A stretch of 47,856 nt of DNA from Thiomicrospira sp. (GTDB lineage: Bacteria > Pseudomonadota > Gammaproteobacteria > Thiomicrospirales > Thiomicrospiraceae): assembly GCF_014859555.1 (NCBI RefSeq), contig NZ_JACUTY010000010.1:1-47856 (forward strand). Reading direction: 5' to 3'. The position numbers and the translations under genes are program-made. Below are positions 19,955-28,257 of the stretch, piece by piece; position 1 is the stretch's first letter; each line of letters starts with the position of its first letter. The notes under the pieces are model-generated. The model saw only the letters and a program-made list of their open reading frames with translations, did no database searches and was not told the origin of the DNA.

Positions 19955-21160
19955 ATGCAATATATTCCAGGATTGGCGGGCGTTCCGGCCACCGAATCGA
20001 AAATTTCATTTATCGACGGTCAAAAGGGACTGCTCACGTATCGTGGGTATGACATTATGGAATTAGCCGAGCGGTCGTCGTTTGAAGAAACCACGCTGCT
20101 GTTATTGTTTGGTGAGTTACCCACGGCTAGCGAATTGGCGGATTTTGATCACCAGTTACGTAATCATCGTCGTGTTAAATACAACATTCGCGAGATTATG
20201 AAAAACTTGCCAGAAACCACCCATCCTATGCACATGTTGCAGGTGGTGGTCGCCAGTTTGGCGAGTTTTTACCCTAGTACCGAATACATGAAAGGCGGCA
20301 CTGAGAACCAAGACTACATCAACGATGTAACCGTGAAAATCATCGCTCACATGGCCACCTTGGTGGCGCAGTGGGAGCATATGCGAAACGGTTACGATCC
20401 AATTGAACCACGCAAAGATTTAACCTACGCTGAAAACTTTTTATATATGGTAACTGGCGAAGAACCCGATCCCGATTGGGCACGTTTGCTTGATGCCTGT
20501 TTAATTTTGCATGCTGAACACACCATTAACGCCTCAACCTTTACCACCATGGTAACGGGTTCCACCCTAGCCAATCCTTGCTCGGTTATTTCTTCGGCCA
20601 TCGCCTCTTTATCCGGCCCACTGCATGGTGGGGCGAACCAGATGGTGATCGAGATGCTTGAGACGATTGGCCGCCCAGAGAATGCACGCGCTTATATCGA
20701 AGATCGTCTGGCGAAGAAAAAAGTCATTTGGGGTATGGGGCATCGCGAATACAAAACCAAAGACCCACGAGCCACCATTTTGCAACGTTTATCCGAAAAG
20801 CTACTGCAAAAGAAAAACCAAAGTGGCGAGTTAAGTTTAATGTTTAAAACCGCGCTTGAAGTCGAAAAAGTCTGTGAAGAACATCTAGGGCACAAGGGTG
20901 TTTACCCAAATGTGGATTTTTACTCAGGCATTCTGTATAAAGAAATGGGCTTTGACCCGAAAATGTTCACATCCATTTTTGCGGTGGCACGCTCGGCCGG
21001 ATGGATGGCGCACTGGCGTGAACAATTACAGAACAACAAAATTTTCCGCCCAACTCAGGTTTATACCGGCGCGGGCAATTCATGTTATCTATCGGTTGAC
21101 CAGCGTGGAGAAGGTATTAGCGCGATGCTAAAAGACCCGTCCGCGGTAAGTGATCGCTAA
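19955..21160 (+). CDS. gltA: Citrate synthase
   Basis: Condenses acetyl-CoA and oxaloacetate to citrate. It is 401 residues, nearer the short dimeric type (about 370-400) than the 427-residue E. coli hexameric enzyme. Catalytic segments are present: LHAEHTINAST (first His region), GPLHGGAN (second His), GMGHREYKTKDPRA and the Asp-containing NVDFYSGI. It starts 17 bases after erpA, so it may be co-transcribed. A 2-methylcitrate synthase is possible in this family, but no prp genes are nearby. Confidence 0.9.
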   Translation: MQYIPGLAGVPATESKISFIDGQKGLLTYRGYDIMELAERSSFEETTLLLLFGELPTASELADFDHQLRNHRRVKYNIREIMKNLPETTHPMHMLQVVVASLASFYPSTEYMKGGTENQDYINDVTVKIIAHMATLVAQWEHMRNGYDPIEPRKDLTYAENFLYMVTGEEPDPDWARLLDACLILHAEHTINASTFTTMVTGSTLANPCSVISSAIASLSGPLHGGANQMVIEMLETIGRPENARAYIEDRLAKKKVIWGMGHREYKTKDPRATILQRLSEKLLQKKNQSGELSLMFKTALEVEKVCEEHLGHKGVYPNVDFYSGILYKEMGFDPKMFTSIFAVARSAGWMAHWREQLQNNKIFRPTQVYTGAGNSCYLSVDQRGEGISAMLKDPSAVSDR

Positions 21161-21262
21161 CAAATGGTGCTTAAATGCTTGGTGAATTGAATCCTACTTA
21201 AAAAACGATCCAATTCATTGGCTTATGAAAACATTTAAATTAAGCCTGAATGCATATATAAG

Positions 21263-21291
21263 TTGAAACCTGGTTGCATCTTCTTTATAAT
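21263..21291 (+). promoter_or_regulatory. Sigma-70 promoter of rplM-rpsI
   Basis: TTGAAA (21263-21268), a 17-base spacer and a perfect TATAAT (21286-21291). The leader to the rplM ATG is about 110 bases, long enough for translational feedback, though no structure was assigned. Confidence 0.82.
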
Positions 21292-21409
21292 CTCCGTTCT
21301 TATTAATCCTTCCCCCTCTTATTGCCCGTTAAACAGTAAGGATGCGGAGTTGATCTGAATAAGATTAAGTTTGCAGTTTAGGATTATTTACTAGATTAGG
21401 ATTTTTGAA

Positions 21410-21838
21410 ATGGGAACATTTGTAGCAAAGCCAGCAGAAGTAAAACGCGACTGGTTCATTGTTGATGCTGAAGGCAAAACATTAGGTCGTTTGGCGGCTG
21501 AAGTGGCTTTACGTTTACGCGGTAAGCATAAGCCTGAATATACTCCTCACGTTGATTGTGGTGACTATATCGTGATCGTTAACGCAGAAAAAATCGGTGT
21601 AACCGGTAACAAGCGTAAAAACAAAATGTATCACCGTTATACTGGTTACATCGGTAACTTAAAGACAATTTCATTTGAAAAAATGCTTGAGTCTAAGCCT
21701 GAGCGCGTGCTTGAATTAGCCGTTAAGGGTATGTTGCCACGTGGTCCGTTGGGTCGCGATATGTATCGTAAGCTTAAAGTGTATGCTGGTACTGAGCATC
21801 CACATACTGCACAACAACCACAACCACTAGAGCTGTAA
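21410..21838 (+). CDS. rplM: 50S ribosomal protein L13
   Basis: An early-assembling large-subunit protein. It is 142 residues, containing [41 protein letters not shown] and [20 protein letters not shown], both highly conserved. It heads the universal rplM-rpsI operon, with rpsI 10 bases downstream. Confidence 0.98.
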   Translation: MGTFVAKPAEVKRDWFIVDAEGKTLGRLAAEVALRLRGKHKPEYTPHVDCGDYIVIVNAEKIGVTGNKRKNKMYHRYTGYIGNLKTISFEKMLESKPERVLELAVKGMLPRGPLGRDMYRKLKVYAGTEHPHTAQQPQPLEL

Positions 21839-21848
21839 GGGGAATTTC

Positions 21849-22241
21849 ATGGCAGCAGAACAATATTACGGAACAGGTCGTCGTAAAAGCTCAGTCGCTC
21901 GTGTATTCTTACGCGCTGGCTCTGGCAAGATGATGGTAAACGGTCGCGAAATGAACCAATATTTCGCTCGTGAAACAGATTTGATGGTGATTAATCAGCC
22001 ATTACAAGCAACCCAAAGCGAAGGCAAGTTTGACGCTTACATCACCGTAGTGGGTGGTGGTACAACCGGTCAAGCTGGTGCAATCCGTCATGGTTTGTCA
22101 CGCGCTTTACTTTCGTTTGAAGAAGGTAATCGTACCGCTCTACGTTCACGTGATCTATTGACACGTGATGCACGTAAAGTAGAACGTAAAAAAGTCGGCT
22201 TGCGCAAAGCGCGTCGTCGTCCACAGTTCTCGAAGCGTTAA
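21849..22241 (+). CDS. rpsI: 30S ribosomal protein S9
   Basis: Small-subunit protein whose basic C-terminal tail reaches the P-site tRNA. It is 130 residues, opening with [16 protein letters not shown] and ending [17 protein letters not shown], the expected terminal K-R. AAGGGG lies at the end of rplM as ribosome site. The operon ends in a TTCG-tetraloop terminator. Confidence 0.98.
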   Translation: MAAEQYYGTGRRKSSVARVFLRAGSGKMMVNGREMNQYFARETDLMVINQPLQATQSEGKFDAYITVVGGGTTGQAGAIRHGLSRALLSFEEGNRTALRSRDLLTRDARKVERKKVGLRKARRRPQFSKR

Positions 22242-22260
22242 TCTCGTTTCAGATTCTGTT

Positions 22261-22286
22261 AAAAAACCCGCTTCGGCGGGTTTTTT
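22261..22286 (+). terminator. Terminator after rplM-rpsI
   Basis: AAAAAACCCGC - TTCG - GCGGGTTTTTT: an 11-base perfect stem with a UUCG tetraloop and a U tract. Near-ideal intrinsic terminator. Confidence 0.97.
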
Positions 22287-22413
22287 ATTTTCTAGTCTCC
22301 GTTCCAGTTTTTAAAGAGTGTATATTTCCTTAGTTATAGACTCAGTTTTGTTTTAAACCTTTTATAACCTTGCTAGAATGTCGAAACGAATGGAATGGCT
22401 CAATGGAATACAT

Positions 22414-22854
22414 ATGAAGAAGTTTAATTTACGTAGTGAGTTGTTGTTGCAGTTGGTAGAGAGCGCGCAAGATGGTATTGTATTGGCCGAAAAAGAGGGC
22501 GACGATACGATCTTGGTTTATGTTAATCCGGCATTTGAAAAGCTAACTGGCTATACTTCTGAGGATATTTTGTATCAGGACTGTCGTTTTTTACAAGGTG
22601 ACGACACGGATCAAGCGGCGGTAGATGCGATTCGTGAGGCAATTAATTCGACACAACCTGTGAGAACAATTTTGAAAAACTATCGCAAGGATGGAACGCC
22701 ATTTTGGAATGAACTAAGTGTCACGCCATTTTATGATGAGCTAGATAAGATTACCTATTATATAGGTATTCAAAAAGACGTCACAACACAGGTAGAACTG
22801 GCATTAGAGTTAAAGGCGGCTAAAGCTGAAATTGCTCAACTTAAATCGCTTTAA
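22414..22854 (+). CDS. Short LOV blue-light photoreceptor
   Basis: A single PAS/LOV domain with short helical caps and no output domain, 146 residues from the ATG at 22414. It keeps the flavin-adduct cysteine in DCRFLQG (Cys57), where Asp replaces the usual Asn. It also keeps NYRKDGTPFWNELSVTP and YYIGIQKDVT. From memory this is very like Pseudomonas putida SB1-LOV, including EKEGDDTIL and YQDCRFLQGDD, so it should form a light-induced FMN-cysteinyl adduct. Earlier ATGs at 22378 and 22390 are possible starts. It converges on the MerR gene, the stops sharing TTAA (22851-22854). Confidence 0.9.
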   Translation: MKKFNLRSELLLQLVESAQDGIVLAEKEGDDTILVYVNPAFEKLTGYTSEDILYQDCRFLQGDDTDQAAVDAIREAINSTQPVRTILKNYRKDGTPFWNELSVTPFYDELDKITYYIGIQKDVTTQVELALELKAAKAEIAQLKSL

Positions 22855-23714
22855 GCGAGCGGTGATAGCCAGTTTGGCCAACCACGTAGTTCACAGTTAA
22901 TGCTGGGTGGCGTTAAATCTTCAATGTCGGCACTTCCCATTACCCAGGTGCGCATGCTGGCAAAGTGTTCAAACCAAACCTGCCACTGCATTGACGAAGA
23001 TTCATTTTTATCAATCAATATCACACCATAAATGTTTAATGGTTTAATCACATCTTGCAGCTTTTCAAATGGAATCATTTCATCCAAACTGATGGGCTGA
23101 AAGCCCTGTTCAAAACAAAAAACAGCGGCTAATTTTGCAATCCAATTCTGGTTTTGACTGGTGGTTTGAATAAAGATGCGTTTGCTTGGCAGGTGATTAC
23201 GTACTTGAAAGTGATGAAGCCGGACATGCAAGCGTTCTTGCAGTGCGCTGTGCCAAATCTTAATTGAGAGAGTGCTGGTTTGATTGGCCTTGAGTTGGTT
23301 ATCGAGTTCAATAAGCACTTCTAGTAAAGGGGTTAGGCTGTAGTCAGCAAACAAACGATCGAGTACACGGTGGATTTTCACCAAATTTAGTTGCGTAATC
23401 GCTTGCATGGCTTTTTCTAAAATGGCCAATTGATCAAGCGGATCGGCCTGGCCAAAACATTTAGTTTCACCGACCACTCTTTCCGATAATACTGCTTTAA
23501 CCCGACTTACCGGAATGCCTTCGTCCATTAACTTAAGTGCCTGATTTAAAAAATCTATGTGCTCTTGAGTATATAAACGATGACCCGACTCGGTTCTAAC
23601 CGGTTCGATCAAGTCATAACGCCTTTCCCAGGCGCGCAGTGTTATGGGTTTCACGCCTGTTAAGCGGGAAACTTCTCGGATTGGATAGAGGGCGTTCTGA
23701 TCAATTGAATTCAT
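22851..23714 (-). CDS. MerR-family regulator, LitR/CarH-like class without obvious B12 motif
   Basis: A 287-residue regulator. The N-terminal MerR winged helix at about 9-80 reads YPIREVSRLTGVKPITLRAWERRY...GHRLYTQEHIDFL, followed by helices and a C-terminal alpha/beta region in place of the small effector domain of classic MerR proteins. The layout is that of LitR/CarH photoregulators, but no B12-binding D-x-H-x-x-G motif is visible. This matches the class II LitR proteins, reported to work with short LOV partners in Pseudomonas. The start at 23714 avoids overlap with phrB. It is the last gene of the minus-strand operon, 25 bases after phrB. Confidence 0.8.
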   Translation of the reverse strand: MNSIDQNALYPIREVSRLTGVKPITLRAWERRYDLIEPVRTESGHRLYTQEHIDFLNQALKLMDEGIPVSRVKAVLSERVVGETKCFGQADPLDQLAILEKAMQAITQLNLVKIHRVLDRLFADYSLTPLLEVLIELDNQLKANQTSTLSIKIWHSALQERLHVRLHHFQVRNHLPSKRIFIQTTSQNQNWIAKLAAVFCFEQGFQPISLDEMIPFEKLQDVIKPLNIYGVILIDKNESSSMQWQVWFEHFASMRTWVMGSADIEDLTPPSINCELRGWPNWLSPLA

Positions 23715-23739
23715 AATTTTGCCATAATACTCTATAGGG

Positions 23740-25197
23740 TTAATTTTGCAACTGTAATGCTTGCGTATAACTTTTTTGGGCTTGCACTCGATCAAGGTGA
23801 TTGTGCCGACTTTGGGCTAAATCAATCTTTGGGATTCGATATTGTTTAGGCAGGTCAAAACCGATGGACTTTAATTCATTCTGGTGTTGCCAAGGCGCAT
23901 GCACCCATTTAGCCGGAATAGGTTTAAGTTCAGGCAGCCAGTGTTTAATGTATTCGGTCTGGGTATCAAAACGCGTACTTTGCACCACTGGATTAAATAA
24001 GCGGTAATAGGGCGCAGCATCGACTCCGCAACCGGCGACCCATTGCCAGCCCATCGCGTTGTTAGCTGGGTCGGCATCTATTAACGTATTTGCAAACCAG
24101 GCCTGGCCTTCACGCCAGCTTAGATTGGCATTTTTGGTTAACCAGGAGGCTACTAACATACGTACACGGTTATGCATCCAACCGGTTTGCCATAACTCGC
24201 GCATGCCAGCATCAATAATGGGTACGCCGGTTTGGCCTAGCTGCCAATCGCGCAAATTATCTGGGTCATCATCCCACGGGAAATTATTAAACTTAGACTG
24301 AAAACTTTGGTTTTCCAATAATGGGTTAAAGTGCAATAAATAGCGACCAAATTCACGCCAAGCGAGTTGGCGGATAAAGCTATCTATGGCGTGAACATCA
24401 TATTCTGGCTGAGCCTTTAAACCTTGTAAGTAGTGCAACAGTTCACGAACTGATAACTCACCAAACTGTAAATGTACAGACAATTTGCTGGTGGCCGGTT
24501 CAGCTGGATAGTCGCGTTGAATCGGGTAGTCATTTAAGGAATTTTCACAAAAGTTTTTTACCTGCAACCAGGCCTGGTGCTCGCCTATTTGCCAGTGGGA
24601 TATCATACGTTGCGCCCAAGCGGTTTGTCTGAGTTTGTTTAATGACGCGGGTAAATTTAGCCATTCTGGCCGGGGCGTTTGGGCTGGCTTTGTTTGTTGT
24701 AAATTATCCGGTGCGTCGTAAGGATAGTCGACTTGATTTAGCAGGGTCAGCAGTTTTTTATAAAAAGGTGTAAATACTGAATAGATCTGACCTTTTTGCG
24801 TCAGCACTTGCTCGGCTGGATGCCAGGCCTGGTCGAAGGGTTGCAAACTGATTTTATGTTGATGACAAACTTGAAGGGCTAAGTGTTGCTGGCTTAAAAA
24901 AGGTTCGCCTACTTCGTAGTGATATAGCACTTCATCAGTTTTATAATGGCTTAAAACTTGGCTAAAGTTGTGACTAAAATCGCCTTCTAGCATGAGCAAT
25001 TCGCTACCTTGTTGGCGAATGGTCTTTTGTAAATTTAATAAACTGTCGGCCAGCCAAGCATTGTTAGCTTCGCCAATGATATGTTTAGGATCATGAAAAT
25101 AAGCTATTACCAGTTTACAGTTGCGTTTAATTGCGTGCATAAGTGGGGCGTGATCACTTAAGCGCAAATCACGTTGAAGCCAGATAAGACTGGTCAT
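23740..25197 (-). CDS. phrB: Deoxyribodipyrimidine photolyase (class I CPD)
   Basis: Repairs cyclobutane pyrimidine dimers with blue light. It is 485 residues. The N-terminal antenna domain starts SLIWLQRDLRLSDHAPL. The C-terminal FAD domain carries LSVHLQFGELSVREL, WREFGRYLLHF and the core signature with DADPANNAMGWQWVAGCGVD and PYYRLFNPVVQ. The Trp pair and the ANN tract favour CPD photolyase over cryptochrome. The start overlaps the previous stop as TAATG. Three copies of the iterated palindrome lie inside it (24097, 24568, 24823), all encoding QAW. Confidence 0.95.
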   Translation of the reverse strand: MTSLIWLQRDLRLSDHAPLMHAIKRNCKLVIAYFHDPKHIIGEANNAWLADSLLNLQKTIRQQGSELLMLEGDFSHNFSQVLSHYKTDEVLYHYEVGEPFLSQQHLALQVCHQHKISLQPFDQAWHPAEQVLTQKGQIYSVFTPFYKKLLTLLNQVDYPYDAPDNLQQTKPAQTPRPEWLNLPASLNKLRQTAWAQRMISHWQIGEHQAWLQVKNFCENSLNDYPIQRDYPAEPATSKLSVHLQFGELSVRELLHYLQGLKAQPEYDVHAIDSFIRQLAWREFGRYLLHFNPLLENQSFQSKFNNFPWDDDPDNLRDWQLGQTGVPIIDAGMRELWQTGWMHNRVRMLVASWLTKNANLSWREGQAWFANTLIDADPANNAMGWQWVAGCGVDAAPYYRLFNPVVQSTRFDTQTEYIKHWLPELKPIPAKWVHAPWQHQNELKSIGFDLPKQYRIPKIDLAQSRHNHLDRVQAQKSYTQALQLQN

Positions 25198-25709
25198 TAT
25201 GATGCCCCCTTGTTGGCTAAAACGCCCAATAGTTGAGTTTTTAAGTTGTCAGACAAGGGGTGCTCACCCAGCCAGATACCAAAATAAACGGCTTTAAATC
25301 CGGGTGTGGCAATGCGAACCAATTCGTGGCCGTTGAGTTTTAAGGCGGTACCCAATTCTGGATCATGTTCTAGCAAATAGCAGTCATCTTTGTTAACGGG
25401 CTGGTAAGCCGCGTGCAAGCGGTCAACCGCTTCACGTTGTTGCTGGGGTAAGTCATCGGCTAAGGCATGATTTGCACCATCAACAAAGTTGGCGACGGTT
25501 AAGCGTCGAGCGTAACAAAGTTCAAGCTGTGCTGGCACATGGTCAGCTAAAACCTCATCAATTCGAACCGTCTCTGGCAGTTTTAACTTGGCATCATAGA
25601 GTTTTATAAAACCCCAGCGTGCCGTGCCTTCGCCGGTTGTTATTAAAGACTGCGCCTGGACGGACAAAGAACCCGCTAGGAGGCTGATTAAAACCGTGGT
25701 GCGCCACAT
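25197..25709 (-). CDS. Exported chalcone-isomerase-like protein
   Basis: A 170-residue protein with a signal peptide (cleavage after V-Q-A, about residue 19). The mature part GTARWGFIKLYDAKLKLP and the later V-Y-F-G-I-W-L-G near residue 150 fit the bacterial chalcone isomerase-like family (PF16036). A periplasmic lipid- or fatty-acid-binding role is possible; no isomerase activity is claimed. Both ends overlap neighbours by one base (TAATG), so translation is coupled. Such genes recur in photo-oxidative clusters with photolyase and Cfa-like proteins. Confidence 0.75.
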   Translation of the reverse strand: MWRTTVLISLLAGSLSVQAQSLITTGEGTARWGFIKLYDAKLKLPETVRIDEVLADHVPAQLELCYARRLTVANFVDGANHALADDLPQQQREAVDRLHAAYQPVNKDDCYLLEHDPELGTALKLNGHELVRIATPGFKAVYFGIWLGEHPLSDNLKTQLLGVLANKGAS

Positions 25710-26248
25710 TATGGTTGATCCGGTTTTTGGAAAAATAAGGTCACTTCACCCACGCGGAATCCCCATTTGGTGACTTTGGCACGGTTAAGCATGACTTGAT
25801 CGGTTTGCAAAAACATCCAATCATCGAACTTCACATGGATACTTGAATCTTTATAGGGTAAATCAAGCGTGTAACGCCAGTTAAAAACAGCTCCGGATGC
25901 TTGGCCAGTCGCTTTGCCGATCACATCACCAGCGGTACCTTCGTACTGATTATCGCCGACTTTTTTGATGGTCCAAATGCGTTGTTCGGTTTCACCATCG
26001 TCATACACAAATTGTTCGTCTAATACTAAGGTATCGGCTTTAACTTGGCCGTTAATATCAACCGTAAAACGGCGTTGCAGCTCGCCGGAGCGAGATTGAA
26101 ATTGACCCCAGGCTAAGGTGTGGCCTTCGAAATAATCGAATAAATCCAGCTTGGGTTCGGTGTGTTCATAGTTGGTTGGGCTCATGCTGCTACATCCTGT
26201 GAGTAAACTAAGGCTTAAAGCGAATATTAAGACCATTCGGGTTGTCAT
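25709..26248 (-). CDS. DUF3833 lipoprotein
   Basis: A 179-residue predicted lipoprotein with lipobox L-L-T-G-C (Cys19). The mature region starts LDLFDYFEGHTLAWGQFQSRSGE and has many beta strands, including the W-R-Y-T-L-D-L-P and V-K-F-D-D-W-M segments typical of DUF3833. Function is unknown; a lipocalin-like role has been suggested for similar proteins. It overlaps the methyltransferase upstream by 4 bases (ATGA) and the next gene by one, so it belongs to one tight operon. Confidence 0.82.
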   Translation of the reverse strand: MTTRMVLIFALSLSLLTGCSSMSPTNYEHTEPKLDLFDYFEGHTLAWGQFQSRSGELQRRFTVDINGQVKADTLVLDEQFVYDDGETEQRIWTIKKVGDNQYEGTAGDVIGKATGQASGAVFNWRYTLDLPYKDSSIHVKFDDWMFLQTDQVMLNRAKVTKWGFRVGEVTLFFQKPDQP

Positions 26249-27465
26249 AATGCGTGCTCCAAAGTGATTTGAACGACATCGGTGCGCTGGGTTTCAAAAC
26301 CCACTCGGCAGTAATCCAAGTAATAATGCCAGATACGTTGAAAACGAGCGTCGTAACCCAGCTTTTCCAGCGCCGGGCGTTGTTGATCAAATCGCTGACG
26401 CCAGAGGTTAAGGGTGTCAGCATAATCTTGACCAAACGCTAACTCGTTGGTAACGTTAAAACCATGTGCTTGTGCTAATTCATGCAATTGGGTTTTTGAA
26501 GGCAATAAACCGCCCGGGAAAATATAGGTTTGAATAAAGTCGACCCCGTTTTGATAGGCGTCGGCATAGTCTTCGTCGATGGTGATAATCTGTAATACGG
26601 CTTTGCCGCCTGGTTTTAGGCAGCGTTTGAGTTGTTCAAAGTAGTCGTTCCAATATTCTTTACCAACCGCCTCAAACATTTCAATACTCACAATATGGTC
26701 GAACTGTCCATCTTGATGACGGTAGTCAGTTAGGCTTAAGCAGGCCTGGTGGTCGAGCCCGGCATCGCGCAGGCGGTGTTTAGCAAATTCAAGTTGTTCG
26801 CGCGATAAAGTAATACCCGAAATTTTGGCGCCTTGGCGTGCCGCTTGTTCAGCAAAACCGCCCCAGCCGCAACCGATTTCTAAAATATGTTCGCCCTCTT
26901 CAAAGTCGAGTGCATGCAAAATGCGCTGGTACTTAAGAACTTGAGCCTCAGTTAAGTCTTGCTCAGGGTGCTTAAATAATGCGCTCGAATAACTCATGCT
27001 TGAATCAAGCCAAAGTTGATAAAAGTCGTTGCCTAAATCGTAATGCGCTGAAATGTTTTCACGACTATTTTCAATCGAATTATGGTTGGCCTGATGGCGT
27101 TTAAGCAGGCGTTTATAAAACCAGCTATGGCCTTTTAAAGTGCGAGCTAAAGCGGTTTCGTTGTCCGCGCCTAATTTCAGCAGGCTGTGCAAGTTTGAGG
27201 TTTCAATTAAACCATTGGCATAAGCTTTAGCAAAGCCGAGTTCACCTTGGGTGACTAGCAACCACATAAACGTCAAAGGTTTCAGCAGAATTAGATCCGC
27301 ATGCACGCCGGCTTGTTGTCCATTAAAACGGTGTTGGTGTTCACCAATTTTTACCGTGAGTGAACCCACATTGAGTTGATTAAATGGCAGTTTCTTTAAC
27401 AGCATCGCGCCATAAAAAGGCGCACGTTTAGAGCTGAGGGTGTGTGATTGAGTTTTGCTTAACAT
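26245..27465 (-). CDS. Cyclopropane-fatty-acid-synthase-like methyltransferase (UfaM candidate)
   Basis: A 406-residue SAM-dependent methyltransferase acting on membrane acyl chains. The SAM site is EIGCGWGGF (196-204). Compared from memory with E. coli Cfa, two bicarbonate-site residues differ: the MSYSS segment (157-161) has Ser where Cfa has catalytic Cys139, and the L-Q-I-I-T segment has Gln292 where Cfa has His266. The Glu (E265) and Tyr (Y348) are kept. The enzyme may methylate without closing a cyclopropane, like the furan-fatty-acid enzyme UfaM. The variant palindrome at 26740-26749 encodes HQAC. Confidence 0.8.
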   Translation of the reverse strand: MLSKTQSHTLSSKRAPFYGAMLLKKLPFNQLNVGSLTVKIGEHQHRFNGQQAGVHADLILLKPLTFMWLLVTQGELGFAKAYANGLIETSNLHSLLKLGADNETALARTLKGHSWFYKRLLKRHQANHNSIENSRENISAHYDLGNDFYQLWLDSSMSYSSALFKHPEQDLTEAQVLKYQRILHALDFEEGEHILEIGCGWGGFAEQAARQGAKISGITLSREQLEFAKHRLRDAGLDHQACLSLTDYRHQDGQFDHIVSIEMFEAVGKEYWNDYFEQLKRCLKPGGKAVLQIITIDEDYADAYQNGVDFIQTYIFPGGLLPSKTQLHELAQAHGFNVTNELAFGQDYADTLNLWRQRFDQQRPALEKLGYDARFQRIWHYYLDYCRVGFETQRTDVVQITLEHAL

Positions 27466-28256
27466 AAGAACATCTCCGAATGACTATACTGAACGGATTT
27501 CAAGTGTTTAGGGGTGGTGTTAAATTTGCCGCCTTTTAACCAGATTTTAAGCGCCCACCAATGAATCAGACTGATAACTTTGAGCATGCTTACAGGCGCA
27601 ATGCCAGCGAGTTTGAGTAGGTTGGTGTTATTTAAAGGGCGATATCTACCCGTTTGGCTGGCGTAGAAAAACGCGTCGCCGTCTCGTGTTTCTTTAATGT
27701 AGGTATAAACTTGATCGGTCGGCGGGCGTAATCGAAAGTGGTAACGTGCTTGCATATCGATAAAAGGCGAAACATGAAATACCTTATCGGCTTGGGCTTT
27801 GATATGACTGGCTGAATCGGAATCCGATTTCGAGTCCTGTGGCTCAAGTTTAAGCAAATAATGATGCCATTGACCAAACGTATTGCTGACTTCGGCTATC
27901 ACTGCGATTAACTGATTTTGCGCATTATAGGCATACCACATCGCCAACGGATTAAAGGCATAACCTAAAATACGCGGATAACATATCAGCTCCACTCGAG
28001 CGGGGCGAGCTAGGTTGTATTCGGCCAAAAAGCCGTTAATCCACACTCGCCAAGATGTGCCATCGCGTGCGCCGTGATCACGTTCGTTTAGACTGACAAG
28101 GTTGAATTGGTTAAAACTTAACCAGCGTAATTTGTCCGACTCTTGTTGGATTTGATCAATGTCCACCTTGATGCTGGTGGTGGCGTATTTAAAGTGATAA
28201 GCCACCGGTTGCATGCGTTCGTGCATCACCTGTCCAACGTATAGATTTGACGCCAT
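27459..28256 (-). CDS. DUF1365 family protein
   Basis: A 265-residue protein. The family is recognised from the opening LYVGQVMHERMQPVAYHFKYATTSIKVDID and from G-Y-A-F-N-P-L-A-M-W-Y near 105. No catalytic role has been established. It is almost always beside a Cfa-like methyltransferase and an FAD amine-oxidase-like protein, as here. It overlaps the methyltransferase by 7 bases and follows the flavoprotein by 1 base. A membrane-lipid role is inferred from context. Confidence 0.85.
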   Translation of the reverse strand: MASNLYVGQVMHERMQPVAYHFKYATTSIKVDIDQIQQESDKLRWLSFNQFNLVSLNERDHGARDGTSWRVWINGFLAEYNLARPARVELICYPRILGYAFNPLAMWYAYNAQNQLIAVIAEVSNTFGQWHHYLLKLEPQDSKSDSDSASHIKAQADKVFHVSPFIDMQARYHFRLRPPTDQVYTYIKETRDGDAFFYASQTGRYRPLNNTNLLKLAGIAPVSMLKVISLIHWWALKIWLKGGKFNTTPKHLKSVQYSHSEMFLC

Positions 28257-28257
28257 C

